Below, one piece after another: positions 31,467-40,128 of a stretch of DNA of 64,000 nucleotides (within the stretch, counting starts at the first letter, position 1; each line of letters starts with the position of its first letter). The position numbers and the translations under genes are program-made. The DNA lies in contig CAYVQT010000002.1 in assembly GCA_964453665.1 (NCBI GenBank), positions 1-64,000 of the forward strand. The letters run 5' to 3'. Below the pieces are notes generated by a model that saw only the letters and a list, made by a program, of their open reading frames with translations, was not told where the DNA came from and did not search any database. The stretch comes from DAOUTY01 sp964453665. GTDB taxonomy: Bacteria > Chloroflexota > Dehalococcoidia > SZUA-161.

Positions 31467-33809
31467 TTAGAGCTGGAATTCGGTAGAGTCGGCTTGTGGT
31501 GCAGAGGGCTGAGCTTCGGAGACTACGGGCAACTCTACCACGAAGGTTGTGCCTTTGCCGAGTTCGCTTGTGGCGTATATATTACCGTGGTGACCTTGGA
31601 TGATACCATAGCAGATGCTGAGACCTAGACCTGTGCCCCTCCCCACATCCTTGGTAGTGAAGAACGGGTCAAACATGCTACCCAGGTTTTCCTCTGGAAT
31701 GCCGGGCCCATCGTCGGCAAAGCTAATCAGTATCATTTCGTCTGCCTTTTGCGTCTTAATACAGAGCTTTCCTCTGCCGTGAGCCTCTGTCATTGCCTGC
31801 TCCGCGTTGGTTACAAGGTTCACAAATACCTGCTGTATCTGGTTGAAATCAGCCAGGGTCAAAGGTAGGTCCGGTTCAAGCTCTGTTACCAGCGCTATGT
31901 TGTTAACATTCATACGATAGGTGTGTAGTTCCAGACTCTTCTCGATGACTTCGTTGATTGAAATGAACCGTTGCTCGGGTTTATGCCTGCGGGCGAAGGA
32001 GAGCATGTTGCTCGTGATCCTGGAGGCGCGTTGTGCCTCCCTGTAGATAGTGCCAACGTCGTTCTTTGTGGTTTCATCCAGGTCGTCCCTGTCGTTGAGA
32101 AGTTCGGCAAACGCCTGGACAGCCGCTAGGGGGTTGTTCAACTCGTGGGCGATGCCTGCCGCCAGTTCTCCTACCGCGGCCAGTCGCCCGGTGAGCTGGA
32201 GCTGCTGCTCCAATCTCTGTTTATCTTCCTGGGCCTCTCTACGCTCGGTAATGTCTCTGACAACCACCGATACCGCGGGTCCGCCTGCGTACTCGATGAG
32301 CCTTGCTCCAAACTCGACGGGACAAGTCGTTCCGTCCTTCCTTACCAGAGTCGTTTCATATTGCCTCGGTACGGTCTCACCGTGCTTTCTCCTCTTATGC
32401 AATTCAACTAATTCCTCCAATATGGCACATGGCAGGAATTGCTGAATGGCCTTGTCGATCACCTCATCCTGGGTATATCCAAACATCTCCGCAATTAGTG
32501 CGTTGGCAAAGACTATTCTGGACTCCTGGATTACGCAGTAACCATCGCTCATTGCCTCAACGAATCCCTGGAATTTTTCCTCTGATCCCTGAAGCGCTTT
32601 TTCCGCCTGTTTTCTCTCAGTGATATCGATGAAAGCGGAGATAATCAGGATAGGACTACCCTGTTCATCTTTGGCTATGCTGGACTGCAATTGGACGTAA
32701 ATATTCTTGCCATCCCTGTTCGTCCCCGCCAGCTCTCCCTCCCAGGCCCCGTTATTGATTATTGACTCTGCTATGCTCATGAAATCGGCGGCCATGTCAG
32801 GTCTCAATAGCTCCAAGTAGGACTTTCCGATTATATCCTCTTTTCTGCTTATTCCCCACAGTCTGAGGCAGGCCTGGTTGACGTAGATTATATTTCCTTC
32901 GATATCGGACATGGCAATCGCGTTTATGGAATAATCAAGTGCGTTTTGTTTGACACGCAGTTCTTCCTCGGCCTGCTTGCGCTCGGTAATATCCCGGAAG
33001 TTGACGACGATGCCTGAGACTACAGGGTCATGCAGAAGATTACTGCATACCGCGTCAATATAGCGCCATGAGCCGTCTTTGTGCCGGGCGCGTAGCTCTA
33101 TTCGCACATTCTGAATCTGATTATTAAGCATTTGAGAGATGGTATTAGCTGCAATGGGTGTATCATCGGGGTGGATCAGGTCGAAAATACTTTTACCGTG
33201 TAGCTCCTCTGGATCATAACCGCTTATATTGAGAGTAGACGGACTTTCATAGCCGATGGTTCCGTCGCTGTTGAGAATCAGGATGATGTCCGAGGAGTTC
33301 TCGATCAGCGACTGGAAATATCGTTCTCTATGTTTTACAGCCCTGTCGGTCTTCGCCAACTCGCGTTGCCTGCGCTCGGTGACGTCGTGGGCAACCGTGA
33401 TGAGCTCGGGAGGCTCCTTCTCCGGTATTCGGGAGATAGAGAACTCGACGTATGCAATGTTTCCGTCCTTCTTCTTTATCCGCATTGTCCCTCTAAAATG
33501 ACGCTGCTCCGCGGTTACGCGGTAGACTGTCTCTGTTATTTCTGCGGGGTCTGTGTCGTCAGGGAAAAAGAAACTTCCGTCTGTTCCGATAAGCTCGTCC
33601 TTTTTATAGCCGAATACTTCCTCAACCCTGTCGTTACACCAGACTATCACTCCACTGCGTGACTTGGTGATTGCATCCGGTATGTTTTCGACCAGTGTTG
33701 AGTAATCCTCCGCCGATCCCCAGGTAGCTTCCTGGACATCTACTCGTTTATGCCCTTTGCTGCCCGTCGAACGGGGTTTATTTCGTACTGAGCCGCTTTT
33801 CACTACCAC
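31467..33809 (-). CDS. Cytoplasmic PAS-domain sensor histidine kinase (four PAS)
   Basis: The 780 residues contain four PAS/PAC modules, each closed by a D(V/I)TER-type end (near residues 150, 280, 400 and 530). A HisKA domain with the phospho-acceptor His in GIAHELNNPLAAV (about residue 555) and a HATPase domain (NLVTNAEQAM, DDGPGIPEENL, GTGLGLSI) follow. No membrane helix or signal peptide is seen, so it senses intracellular cues such as redox state or ligands. The start is GTG. No response-regulator gene is adjacent. It lies just downstream of a trehalose synthase gene, with a paralogous kinase on that gene's other side. Confidence 0.93.
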   Translation of the reverse strand: MVVKSGSVRNKPRSTGSKGHKRVDVQEATWGSAEDYSTLVENIPDAITKSRSGVIVWCNDRVEEVFGYKKDELIGTDGSFFFPDDTDPAEITETVYRVTAEQRHFRGTMRIKKKDGNIAYVEFSISRIPEKEPPELITVAHDVTERRQRELAKTDRAVKHRERYFQSLIENSSDIILILNSDGTIGYESPSTLNISGYDPEELHGKSIFDLIHPDDTPIAANTISQMLNNQIQNVRIELRARHKDGSWRYIDAVCSNLLHDPVVSGIVVNFRDITERKQAEEELRVKQNALDYSINAIAMSDIEGNIIYVNQACLRLWGISRKEDIIGKSYLELLRPDMAADFMSIAESIINNGAWEGELAGTNRDGKNIYVQLQSSIAKDEQGSPILIISAFIDITERKQAEKALQGSEEKFQGFVEAMSDGYCVIQESRIVFANALIAEMFGYTQDEVIDKAIQQFLPCAILEELVELHKRRKHGETVPRQYETTLVRKDGTTCPVEFGARLIEYAGGPAVSVVVRDITERREAQEDKQRLEQQLQLTGRLAAVGELAAGIAHELNNPLAAVQAFAELLNDRDDLDETTKNDVGTIYREAQRASRITSNMLSFARRHKPEQRFISINEVIEKSLELHTYRMNVNNIALVTELEPDLPLTLADFNQIQQVFVNLVTNAEQAMTEAHGRGKLCIKTQKADEMILISFADDGPGIPEENLGSMFDPFFTTKDVGRGTGLGLSICYGIIQGHHGNIYATSELGKGTTFVVELPVVSEAQPSAPQADSTEFQL

Positions 33810-33830
33810 GTCTTGCCCTTCCTCTACGGG

Positions 33831-35063
33831 CTAATCGATGCTCCTTCGCTTGCGCCGCCAGAGCAGATCGTTCAGCAGGTCTAAATAATCGAGCAGCAGC
33901 CTTGTGATCAGGAAGTTCCCCCTGATAGTTTCCTTGCCCTTTTTACCCATTTGCTTTGCCAGGTCTGCATTCTGAAGTAGCTGAACGACCTTATTTGCGA
34001 ACTCTTGTGTGTCATGAGGTTCGACTAGAAAGCCGTTTTTCGCCTCCCTCAACTGGATGGGAATCCCCCCTACATTTGTAGCTACCACCGGCGTTTCCTT
34101 AAACAAGGCCTCTGTTATACAGAGGCAGAACCCCTCCTTTAGGGACTTCTGCAGCACAACTGTCGAGAACCGTTGTATGGCGTTCACAAAGGTCTGGCTA
34201 TCACCTTTCACAAATATGACGTCACCGCTTTCGACTAACTTCTCAGCTTTACGATAGGTCCTTGAGAAGACCTCGGAGCCTTCGGGGTCGTCTATGGATG
34301 ACGAGTAGCAGTAAACCAACCTGCAGTCGACTTTTTCTCTTACAAGTTCAAAGACATCGAGTAAACCTTCGGGGTCTTTCCAGTGGTCCATTCTTGAAAC
34401 CTGAGTGATAACAGGCTTATCCGTTGGTATTCCGGCATTCTGGACCTCTTTCAGCACCGCATCCCTGGAGAGGTACCTGTTCTTGGGCGACAGCGGGTCG
34501 ATGGCGGGGTAGATGACCCTCTGCTCTACCGGGAGGTCTTTCTTGAGATACAATTCATTTGAAACTATGGTCATGTCGTAGCGAAGGATGAACTTCTTAA
34601 GTAGCTCCCAGAGACTCCCATGCGGGTTCGACAGGTCTACGTGGCACCGCCAAACCCAGGGCTCTCTTTTCTTATAGAACTTTATCAGCGGTAGAGGTTG
34701 AGGGTCGTGGACAATTACGCAGTCCGCATCTATACTGCAATAGGCGGAGAAAGCTTCATTTGTTTGGACATAAAGGTGCTCTTTAGCTTTATCAATATCT
34801 ACTGAGCTGCTCTGGAGGCCGTTGTGGAATTCCTTTGTCAGCGTGAAGAAATCGAGAGTTCCATGGAGCACTCTCCAGTCTGTCTCTATGCCAGCATCGT
34901 TCATGAGCAGCACCAGAGAGTTAAGTATCTCCGCGACACCGCCGCCCTCATTGGTTGAGTTGATGTGCACCACGCGCCTTCCCTGTAGCCGCCTTGCTCT
35001 CTTGTAGATCTCGGCTATGATCTCATCACCTACAATTTCCCTGTAATCATCCAGACTTTTCAT
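33831..35063 (-). CDS. treT: Trehalose synthase, glycosyltransferring (TreT-like GT4)
   Basis: The protein resembles archaeal TreT along its whole length (410 residues): SLDDYREIVGDE, VVHINSTNEGGGVAEILNSLVLL, the stretch VLHGTLDFFTLTKEFHNGLQ, IVHDPQPLPLIKFYKKREPWVWRCHVDLSNP, VITQVSRMDHWKDPEG and the sugar-nucleotide site LKEGFCLCITEALFKETPVVATNVGGI. TreT joins NDP-glucose and glucose to trehalose, and can run backwards. It lies 21 bases upstream of the four-PAS kinase gene, so they are likely cotranscribed; this links a compatible solute to signalling. A different retaining glucosyltransferase role is possible. Confidence 0.85.
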   Translation of the reverse strand: MKSLDDYREIVGDEIIAEIYKRARRLQGRRVVHINSTNEGGGVAEILNSLVLLMNDAGIETDWRVLHGTLDFFTLTKEFHNGLQSSSVDIDKAKEHLYVQTNEAFSAYCSIDADCVIVHDPQPLPLIKFYKKREPWVWRCHVDLSNPHGSLWELLKKFILRYDMTIVSNELYLKKDLPVEQRVIYPAIDPLSPKNRYLSRDAVLKEVQNAGIPTDKPVITQVSRMDHWKDPEGLLDVFELVREKVDCRLVYCYSSSIDDPEGSEVFSRTYRKAEKLVESGDVIFVKGDSQTFVNAIQRFSTVVLQKSLKEGFCLCITEALFKETPVVATNVGGIPIQLREAKNGFLVEPHDTQEFANKVVQLLQNADLAKQMGKKGKETIRGNFLITRLLLDYLDLLNDLLWRRKRRSID

Positions 35064-35104
35064 GGTTAGAACCTTACTAATACCTTATTGTTGATATTTA
35101 AAAT

Positions 35105-35134
35105 AGTAGAGGCGGTTCGCGAACCGCCTCTACT
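35105..35134. repeat. 30-bp perfect palindrome (AGTAGAGGCGGTTCG arm)
   Basis: A fully self-complementary 30-base sequence. It has the TTCGCGAA centre of the 31271 and 38404 palindromes, but the arm differs (GTAGAGGCGG in place of GTAGGGGCGT), with compensating changes on both sides. It separates the larger kinase gene from the trehalose synthase gene and may terminate the former. Confidence 0.85.
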
Positions 35135-35139
35135 CCTAA

Positions 35140-38013
35140 TTAGCTGCTCTGGGCTTGTACCAAGGTGTTTTTCCCGGCCGAGCTCTGGTCATGGGAGACG
35201 ATAGGTATTTCCACAACAAAGGTCGCGCCTTCGTCGGGCTTACTCCTGGCATACAAATGGCCGCCGTGCTCCTGAACAATGCCGTAGCAAATGCTGAGGC
35301 CAAGACCTGTTCCCTTTCCCACGTCTTTGGTGGTGAAGAAGGGGTCGAACACCCTCTTTAAATTGTCCTCTGAGATGCCGGATCCGTTATCGCTGAAGCT
35401 TACCCGTATCATCTCGCCCGCCTTCTGTGTCTTGATAAGAAATTTTCCATAGCCATGGGCTTCTGTCATTGCCTGGTCTGCGTTTGTGATTATGTTCACG
35501 AAAACCTGCTGTAGCTGGTTGAAATCGGCCATGGTCATTGGAAGTTCGGGGTCCAGTTCCTTCACCACTTCTATGTTATTTACCCTCATCCGATAGGCGT
35601 GCAGCTCCAGGCTCTTTTCGATGACTTCGTTAATGGAGACAAGGCTTCTATCCGGCGTGTACCTGCGGGCGAAGGAAAGCAGATTGCCGGTGATTCTGGA
35701 AGCGCGCTGCGCCTCTTTATAGATAGTTCCCACGTCACTCATGGTGAGTTCATCGAGGTCGTCCCGGCTGTCGAGAAGCTGTGCGAATGCCTGGATGGCG
35801 GCCAGCGGGTTATTCAGCTCGTGGGCGACGCCCGCTGCCAGTTCGCCCACCGCCGCCAGACGGCCGGTGAGCTGAAGCTGCTGCTCCATCCTCCGCTTTT
35901 CCTCCTCGGCCTTCTTCTGCTCGGTGATATCCCGGAATGAGGCCAGACCTGCCATTCTTCCCCGGTATTCGATTTTTGAGCCAACAACACTTATCCACTT
36001 CTCACTGCCGTCTTTGGTAAACGTTCGAAAGTCGTTGACCTGACGCAGGTCTTTTTCAAACATATCTTCCATCATGATCCTGACGGCTCGATCCCTGTCG
36101 TCTGGATGGAGGTAGTCGAGCAGGTTTATATCGAGAAGCTCTTTCACGGAATCGAATCCGTAAATTTTCGCGGTGTTCTGATTGGCCAGCACTATTTTCA
36201 TCGTTTCGGCATCGATAACGACCATGCCGTCGATCATGCTCTCGAACAGGACTCTATAGTTGTGCTCGCTCTCTCTCAGCGCCTCCTCTGCGCGCTTGCG
36301 CTCGGTGATGTCGCGGGCGATTCCTATAACCTCGGCTTCATCTCCCTTGCCCATCAGATAAGTTGATACTTCGACGTATACAAGACTCCCGTCCTTTCTT
36401 ATCAGTTCGAATTCATCAGGGCCTGTAGGTTTCCCGGCCTCATTAAGCGATGCAGCATGTGCTACTTTCGATAAATATTCGGGCGGAAGGAGACCTGCTT
36501 CATAGAAGCTTTTACCCACGAGTTCTTCCCTTGAATACCCCGTTATTCTTTCTGCTGCCTTATTGCCATACAATAAAATCCCCTCAAAGTCGTTGATATA
36601 GATGGCGTCGGGACTCATTTCCAGGTAGAGCTGAAGTTTTCCCTTAGACTTCTGCAGTGCCGCCTCTGCCCTCTTGCTCTCAAGGGCGTTTCCGATGATC
36701 TCGGAAACTATACGAAGCATCAGCAGGTCGTCATTGCTCAACTCTCCCGTTTCCACAACGTTATCGAGTCCGATAAATCCGGCAAGCTTCTCCACAACAT
36801 GCACGGGCAGTACTAAGATAGATTTGATATCCTGCATCTCCAGTATCTCCTTTTCGGCAGCCGCCTCTTTTGGTAACTTTGAGACATCCTGAATGTGAAT
36901 AACTTCGCTTTTCCGAAGTTTTTCCATCCACCAGGGGAATGTATCGCAGGGTAGGTTTTGCAGGTTATCTATTTGTGGGCTCACCCCGTCGGCGCACCAC
37001 TCGTGGGTGTTGTCAGTCGTCGTTTCATTTTCTTGAATTAGAAACAAATAGGAGCGGCTCGCTCCGCTCAACCTTCCGATGTCGGCAAGCGAGGCGTTTA
37101 TAGCGTCATCGATATCCGGGGCGCCGACGAATCTGGTAGAGACACTGGAAATCGTTTCCTCCAATCTCAATTTACGCCGGACGGTTTCCTCAGCCTGCTT
37201 GCGATCGGTGATATCGCGGAAGTTGGCGACGATACCTGAGACTGCGGGATTATCCAAAAGGTTCTTGCCCAGTACCTCGAAATATCGCCAGGAGCCGTCT
37301 CTATGCTGACCGCGTATCTCGGTTTGTACATTAGAGCCCGGGTTTTGCATCAATTTTGCGAAGAGGTCCGCTGCCTTCGGCATGTCATCGGGGTGAACAA
37401 AATTAAGAGGAGCCTTGCCGGATCGCTTTCCCCCCACCATGCGTTTGAATGATGGGCTCTGGTAACGGATGCTTCCGTCACTGTTGAGAACGACGATGGT
37501 GTCCGAGACGTTTTCCGTGAGTTCTTCGAAAAGCTCTTTGCTGGATCGAAGCGTTTCCTCTGCCTGCCTGCGCTCGGTGACATCGCGGAAATTGACAACA
37601 ATCCCCCTGACCGCAGGGTCGCCCAGAAGGTTCTGTCCTATTGCATCGACGTATCGCCATGAGCCGTCTTTATGCAGGGTGCGTATTTCCATGTGTGGAA
37701 TATATTCAGGACTGTTTATTATTTGGGCAAATCTATCAGCGGCAACTGTCAAATCTTCAGGGTGAATGAATTCAAAAGCAATTTTGCCGATAATCTCTTC
37801 AGGTTCATACCCGAATACACGTTTAATGGAAGGGCTAATATAGGATAATTCTCCATCACTATTAATGATCATGATAACGTCCATAGCGTTCTCGATAAGC
37901 ACCCGGAACTGCCTGTCGTCGAGTTGTTTAAATCCGCCCTGCTGCTTGGGGTTTTTAGCGCTAGAAATTTTCGGGTGAGTTTTCTCTCGTATTGGTTTGG
38001 TCTTTACCCCCAT
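35140..38013 (-). CDS. Cytoplasmic PAS/GAF sensor histidine kinase
   Basis: In order: two PAS modules (PAS1 with FVHPED-like HPEDLTVAADRF, PAS2 with FVHPDDMPKAADLF), a GAF domain (SGASRSYLFLIQENE, ILVLPVHVVEKLAGFIGLDNV), two more PAS modules, a HisKA domain with GVAHELNNPLAAI, and a HATPase domain (IITNADQAMTEAHG, DNGSGISEDNL, GTGLGLSI). The HisKA-HATPase part is very similar to that of the kinase at 31467, so the two arose by duplication. The ATG at 38013 is preferred because GAAGAGG precedes it; one five codons upstream lacks a ribosome site. No membrane segment is present; about 957 residues. Confidence 0.92.
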   Translation of the reverse strand: MGVKTKPIREKTHPKISSAKNPKQQGGFKQLDDRQFRVLIENAMDVIMIINSDGELSYISPSIKRVFGYEPEEIIGKIAFEFIHPEDLTVAADRFAQIINSPEYIPHMEIRTLHKDGSWRYVDAIGQNLLGDPAVRGIVVNFRDVTERRQAEETLRSSKELFEELTENVSDTIVVLNSDGSIRYQSPSFKRMVGGKRSGKAPLNFVHPDDMPKAADLFAKLMQNPGSNVQTEIRGQHRDGSWRYFEVLGKNLLDNPAVSGIVANFRDITDRKQAEETVRRKLRLEETISSVSTRFVGAPDIDDAINASLADIGRLSGASRSYLFLIQENETTTDNTHEWCADGVSPQIDNLQNLPCDTFPWWMEKLRKSEVIHIQDVSKLPKEAAAEKEILEMQDIKSILVLPVHVVEKLAGFIGLDNVVETGELSNDDLLMLRIVSEIIGNALESKRAEAALQKSKGKLQLYLEMSPDAIYINDFEGILLYGNKAAERITGYSREELVGKSFYEAGLLPPEYLSKVAHAASLNEAGKPTGPDEFELIRKDGSLVYVEVSTYLMGKGDEAEVIGIARDITERKRAEEALRESEHNYRVLFESMIDGMVVIDAETMKIVLANQNTAKIYGFDSVKELLDINLLDYLHPDDRDRAVRIMMEDMFEKDLRQVNDFRTFTKDGSEKWISVVGSKIEYRGRMAGLASFRDITEQKKAEEEKRRMEQQLQLTGRLAAVGELAAGVAHELNNPLAAIQAFAQLLDSRDDLDELTMSDVGTIYKEAQRASRITGNLLSFARRYTPDRSLVSINEVIEKSLELHAYRMRVNNIEVVKELDPELPMTMADFNQLQQVFVNIITNADQAMTEAHGYGKFLIKTQKAGEMIRVSFSDNGSGISEDNLKRVFDPFFTTKDVGKGTGLGLSICYGIVQEHGGHLYARSKPDEGATFVVEIPIVSHDQSSAGKNTLVQAQSS

Positions 38014-38322
38014 GTTTTGCCTCTTCATTCGTAGTGGAGAGTACTTAAATGCTGGGTGCTGCTCCTATCCTGAACGGCTGCTTTTGTTTCCAGCCGAGTC
38101 CTTTTCTCAACTTTTAGTCCAAAGTCGGAATGCCTAATCGGGAGGAATTGGTAACCTTGACATACTTTATAGAGCTTCATACGGCATTAGCATAATTCCT
38201 CTTTGATAGGCATGCTATGGGCTTTTAGGGCAAATATATATGGTAAAATCGTACTGCGGTGGCGGAACGAAATGGTATAATGCTGGATAGTGGCTCGTAA
38301 TACCAGCGAATGATGGGCGATT

Positions 38323-38354
38323 GGGCAGGTTGGCCGACGTCGGCCAACCTGCCC
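38323..38354. repeat. 32-bp perfect palindrome (GGGCAGGTTGGCCGAC half)
   Basis: Sixteen bases followed by their exact reverse complement with no loop, flanked by TT on both sides. The sequence is unrelated to the GTAGGGGCG family. It could be a cruciform, a REP element or a two-way terminator; its mirror-perfect form without spacer is also compatible with a dimeric protein site. Confidence 0.8.
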
Positions 38355-38393
38355 TTGGTATTTTCCCGAAAATAAGATATAAACCGTTCGCCC

Positions 38394-38523
38394 CGAACCA
38401 TGCGTAGGGGCGTTTCGCGAAACGCCCCTACAGGTGAAATATCTGGCGTCTTGAATATCGTTTATTCCAAAAGCAGCATTTTCATCCTTCGTGGTGAGCA
38501 TTAAAAATGCTCATGGCAGATTC
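38394..38523. repeat. 130-nt dispersed element with perfect palindrome (copy 2)
   Basis: It matches the copy at 31261-31390 from CGAACCATGCG through the 28-bp palindrome (38404-38431) and about 90 bases beyond, with scattered substitutions and the same total length. It lies upstream of the larger PAS kinase gene, as copy 1 lies downstream of the smaller one. Confidence 0.75.
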
Positions 38524-38732
38524 TTGCAGGAATGAGGAGTAGATGCAATAAGGAGGCCCTTGATTTCCCGGGGGATTGTTGAGAGAGATGCGTTATAGAT
38601 TGAGAAACTGGGGGTAAAAATGGCTCTGTGAAAGTAATAGTTATTCCCGACGGCAGGCATGATACTAATAGGAGTGTCTAATAAGTTTTAGGGGGAAAAG
38701 TTAGGAAAAGTAAGAAATTAGGGTAAAAACAC

Positions 38733-38761
38733 TTGACAAAAGGGTAAAAAAGTGTTATCTG
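38733..38761 (+). promoter_or_regulatory. Possible promoter of the candidate small RNA
   Basis: A perfect TTGACA (38733-38738) with TATCTG after 17 bases (38756-38761). The -10 is weak (TAT matches). An A-rich stretch lies upstream, which could help as an UP element. Transcription would start near 38768. Confidence 0.4.
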
Positions 38762-38767
38762 TTAAGA

Positions 38768-38864
38768 AGGTCGCAACCGAATCGACTTTGCGGCTTGGTT
38801 TCCACAGATGCTCTTGAGCCATGACCACTAAGGTGCTTCGCCACGAAGCGCCTTAGTGGTTTTT
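38768..38864 (+). ncRNA. Candidate small RNA of about 100 nt
   Basis: A promoter-like element is followed by about 55 bases without an ORF and then by a near-perfect 16-bp terminator stem with five T. No gene follows on this strand for more than 500 bases, so this is not a leader. Inside, CGCAA pairs with TTGCG and AACC can pair with GGTT, but no known RNA family is recognised. This is an inference from promoter and terminator only. Confidence 0.4.
38825..38864 (+). terminator. Strong intrinsic terminator
   Basis: The stem CCACTAAGGTGCTTCG (38825-38840) pairs with 38844-38859 over 16 base pairs with one G-T wobble; the loop is CCA and TTTTT follows. It is a textbook Rho-independent terminator on the plus strand. 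Confidence 0.8.
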
Positions 38865-39017
38865 AGGGCATTTTACTATATAGACGGGGCATTCAATTTT
38901 GCGCGCATATTAGCTGCGATAATCAAAATAAATGGAAGCCAATATCACACAGGGAGGCTTCCTCAGAATAGCCCCATATAGCCTAAATAGCTGCTTGGAT
39001 AATCTTGCTTCTCGTGC

Positions 39018-39245
39018 CTATTGCTTGCGTGAAACAAGCTCGCCGAGGCCAGCAAGAACAGCGCCGCCAAACGCTCCGAAGAACAAGCCCTGGAGGAATG
39101 ACGCAAATTTATATGTTCCTGGCGCTCCTTCATAACCTACAGCGGCGAAGATACCCCACAGCAGGCCGATGATAGCCACTGCTATCGCCCCATAGTTGAG
39201 TATCTTGATGATGGTGAATTTGACGTGGACCTCTTTCTCTTCCAT
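39018..39245 (-). CDS. Small two-helix membrane protein
   Basis: A 75-residue protein with two membrane helices: ILNYGAIAVAIIGLLWGIFAAV and FLQGLFFGAFGGAVLAGLGEL. The N-terminus (MEEKEVHVKF) is charged and the C-terminus ends LVSRKQ. A perfect AAGGAGGT ribosome site seven bases before the ATG supports expression. It is divergently transcribed from the MarR regulator gene, which might control it. No family is recognised. Confidence 0.75.
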   Translation of the reverse strand: MEEKEVHVKFTIIKILNYGAIAVAIIGLLWGIFAAVGYEGAPGTYKFASFLQGLFFGAFGGAVLAGLGELVSRKQ

Positions 39246-39351
39246 GGTTAACCTCCTTAACTACTTACACGAAGCTTATATCACATCTTTATATCTTAAT
39301 CAAGCCTATCTGAACATGTGGAGCAATCTATGCGCTACTATCGTACTCTCA

Positions 39352-39380
39352 TTGATTGCCGTTAGCTGTTATGATATAAT
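39352..39380 (+). promoter_or_regulatory. Promoter of the MarR-family gene
   Basis: TTGATT (39352-39357), a 17-base spacer and TATAAT (39375-39380) preceded by TGA (an extended -10). The predicted start lies about 30 bases before the ATG at 39416, leaving room for GGGGGAA as ribosome site. Confidence 0.7.
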
Positions 39381-39415
39381 GCCAGAGAAGTTACTCATAA
39401 GATGGGGGAAATTAG

Positions 39416-39925
39416 ATGTACGATCTTCAATTCAGCGAAGTAGCGATGAACACATGGGCGATGATTCGACAGACCTGGACCGCGTTGAATAAAGTGGCCG
39501 AGACCAGACTCGCCAAGACGGGCTTAACTCCAGAGAAGGCTGCGGTTCTATGGGCTTGCAGGGACTATCCCGGCACAATAACTCCTGCTGAGATAGCCCG
39601 TTTAACATTCCGTGAAAACCAAACAATTGCCGGTTTGCTCAATAGAATGGAAAAAGATGGTCTGGTTAAAAGAATACCCAAGCGTAAGGGGCACCCGTTC
39701 ACCGAAGTTAAGTTAACCGCCAGGGGCGAGGAAGCTTGTGGCCCCGGGGTGGAGATATACAAGAAGCTGATCACGGGGCTCGCGACCGATTTATCGACGG
39801 ATGAGCAAGAGCAGCTTCAGAAGCTCCTGTGTGTATTGAGAGACAAGATGTTGGATGAACTGCATATGGAAATAAAGAAACCATCGGGCTATGACTCGGA
39901 GAAGCTTATTACCCCGAATTGGTGA
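39416..39925 (+). CDS. MarR-family transcriptional regulator
   Basis: The 169 residues form a MarR winged helix: N-terminal helix AMIRQTWTALNKVAETRLAKTGLTPEKAAVLWA, recognition part ITPAEIARLTFRENQTIAGLLNRMEKDGLVKRIPKRKG, wing HPFTEVKLTARGEEA, and a C-terminal dimer helix LSTDEQEQLQKLLCVLRDKMLDEL. MarR proteins usually repress a neighbouring gene and release DNA on binding a small aromatic compound or oxidant. Candidates for control are its own gene, the divergent small membrane protein and the downstream ligase subunit. No cysteine sensor is evident beyond two scattered Cys. Confidence 0.92.
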   Translation: MYDLQFSEVAMNTWAMIRQTWTALNKVAETRLAKTGLTPEKAAVLWACRDYPGTITPAEIARLTFRENQTIAGLLNRMEKDGLVKRIPKRKGHPFTEVKLTARGEEACGPGVEIYKKLITGLATDLSTDEQEQLQKLLCVLRDKMLDELHMEIKKPSGYDSEKLITPNW

Positions 39926-40021
39926 AAAATATGCAGCACTCTGTCGGTATAGCTGCTGCAATTCTTTGATTACAGTTGCTGTGACTTGGTCGGGCGGTAT
40001 CTGTTGTTAAATTAGCGGGGA

Positions 40022-40055
40022 AAAGGCTGGGCATCTGGCAAGATGCCCAGCCTTT
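40022..40055 (+). terminator. Intrinsic terminator after the MarR gene
   Basis: A perfect 15-bp stem AAAGGCTGGGCATCT (40022-40036) with loop GGCA and its complement at 40041-40055, followed by CTAAT. The A-rich and T-rich ends would let it work in both directions. It isolates the MarR gene from the following ligase gene. Confidence 0.8.
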
Positions 40056-40128
40056 CTAATGGAAGATATTTATATCAGACTGGCGGTGAGTGACTGGCCG
40101 TGGGATTATTCAGCGTGCGAGGTTTTGG

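Larger units (their letters stand above)
38029..39017. other. Gene-poor region with palindromes and a candidate small RNA
   Basis: Nearly 1 kb without a credible protein gene. It carries an extended -10 (TGGTATAAT at 38273-38281, plus strand), a 32-bp palindrome, copy 2 of the dispersed element, a TTGACA promoter and a strong terminator, each listed separately. A minus-strand open frame of 104 codons crosses two of the palindromes and is not credible. Confidence 0.6.

Noticed and set aside
38187..38501. Minus-strand frame of 104 codons
   Set aside because: It crosses the 32-bp palindrome and the dispersed element, so it is repeat-derived.
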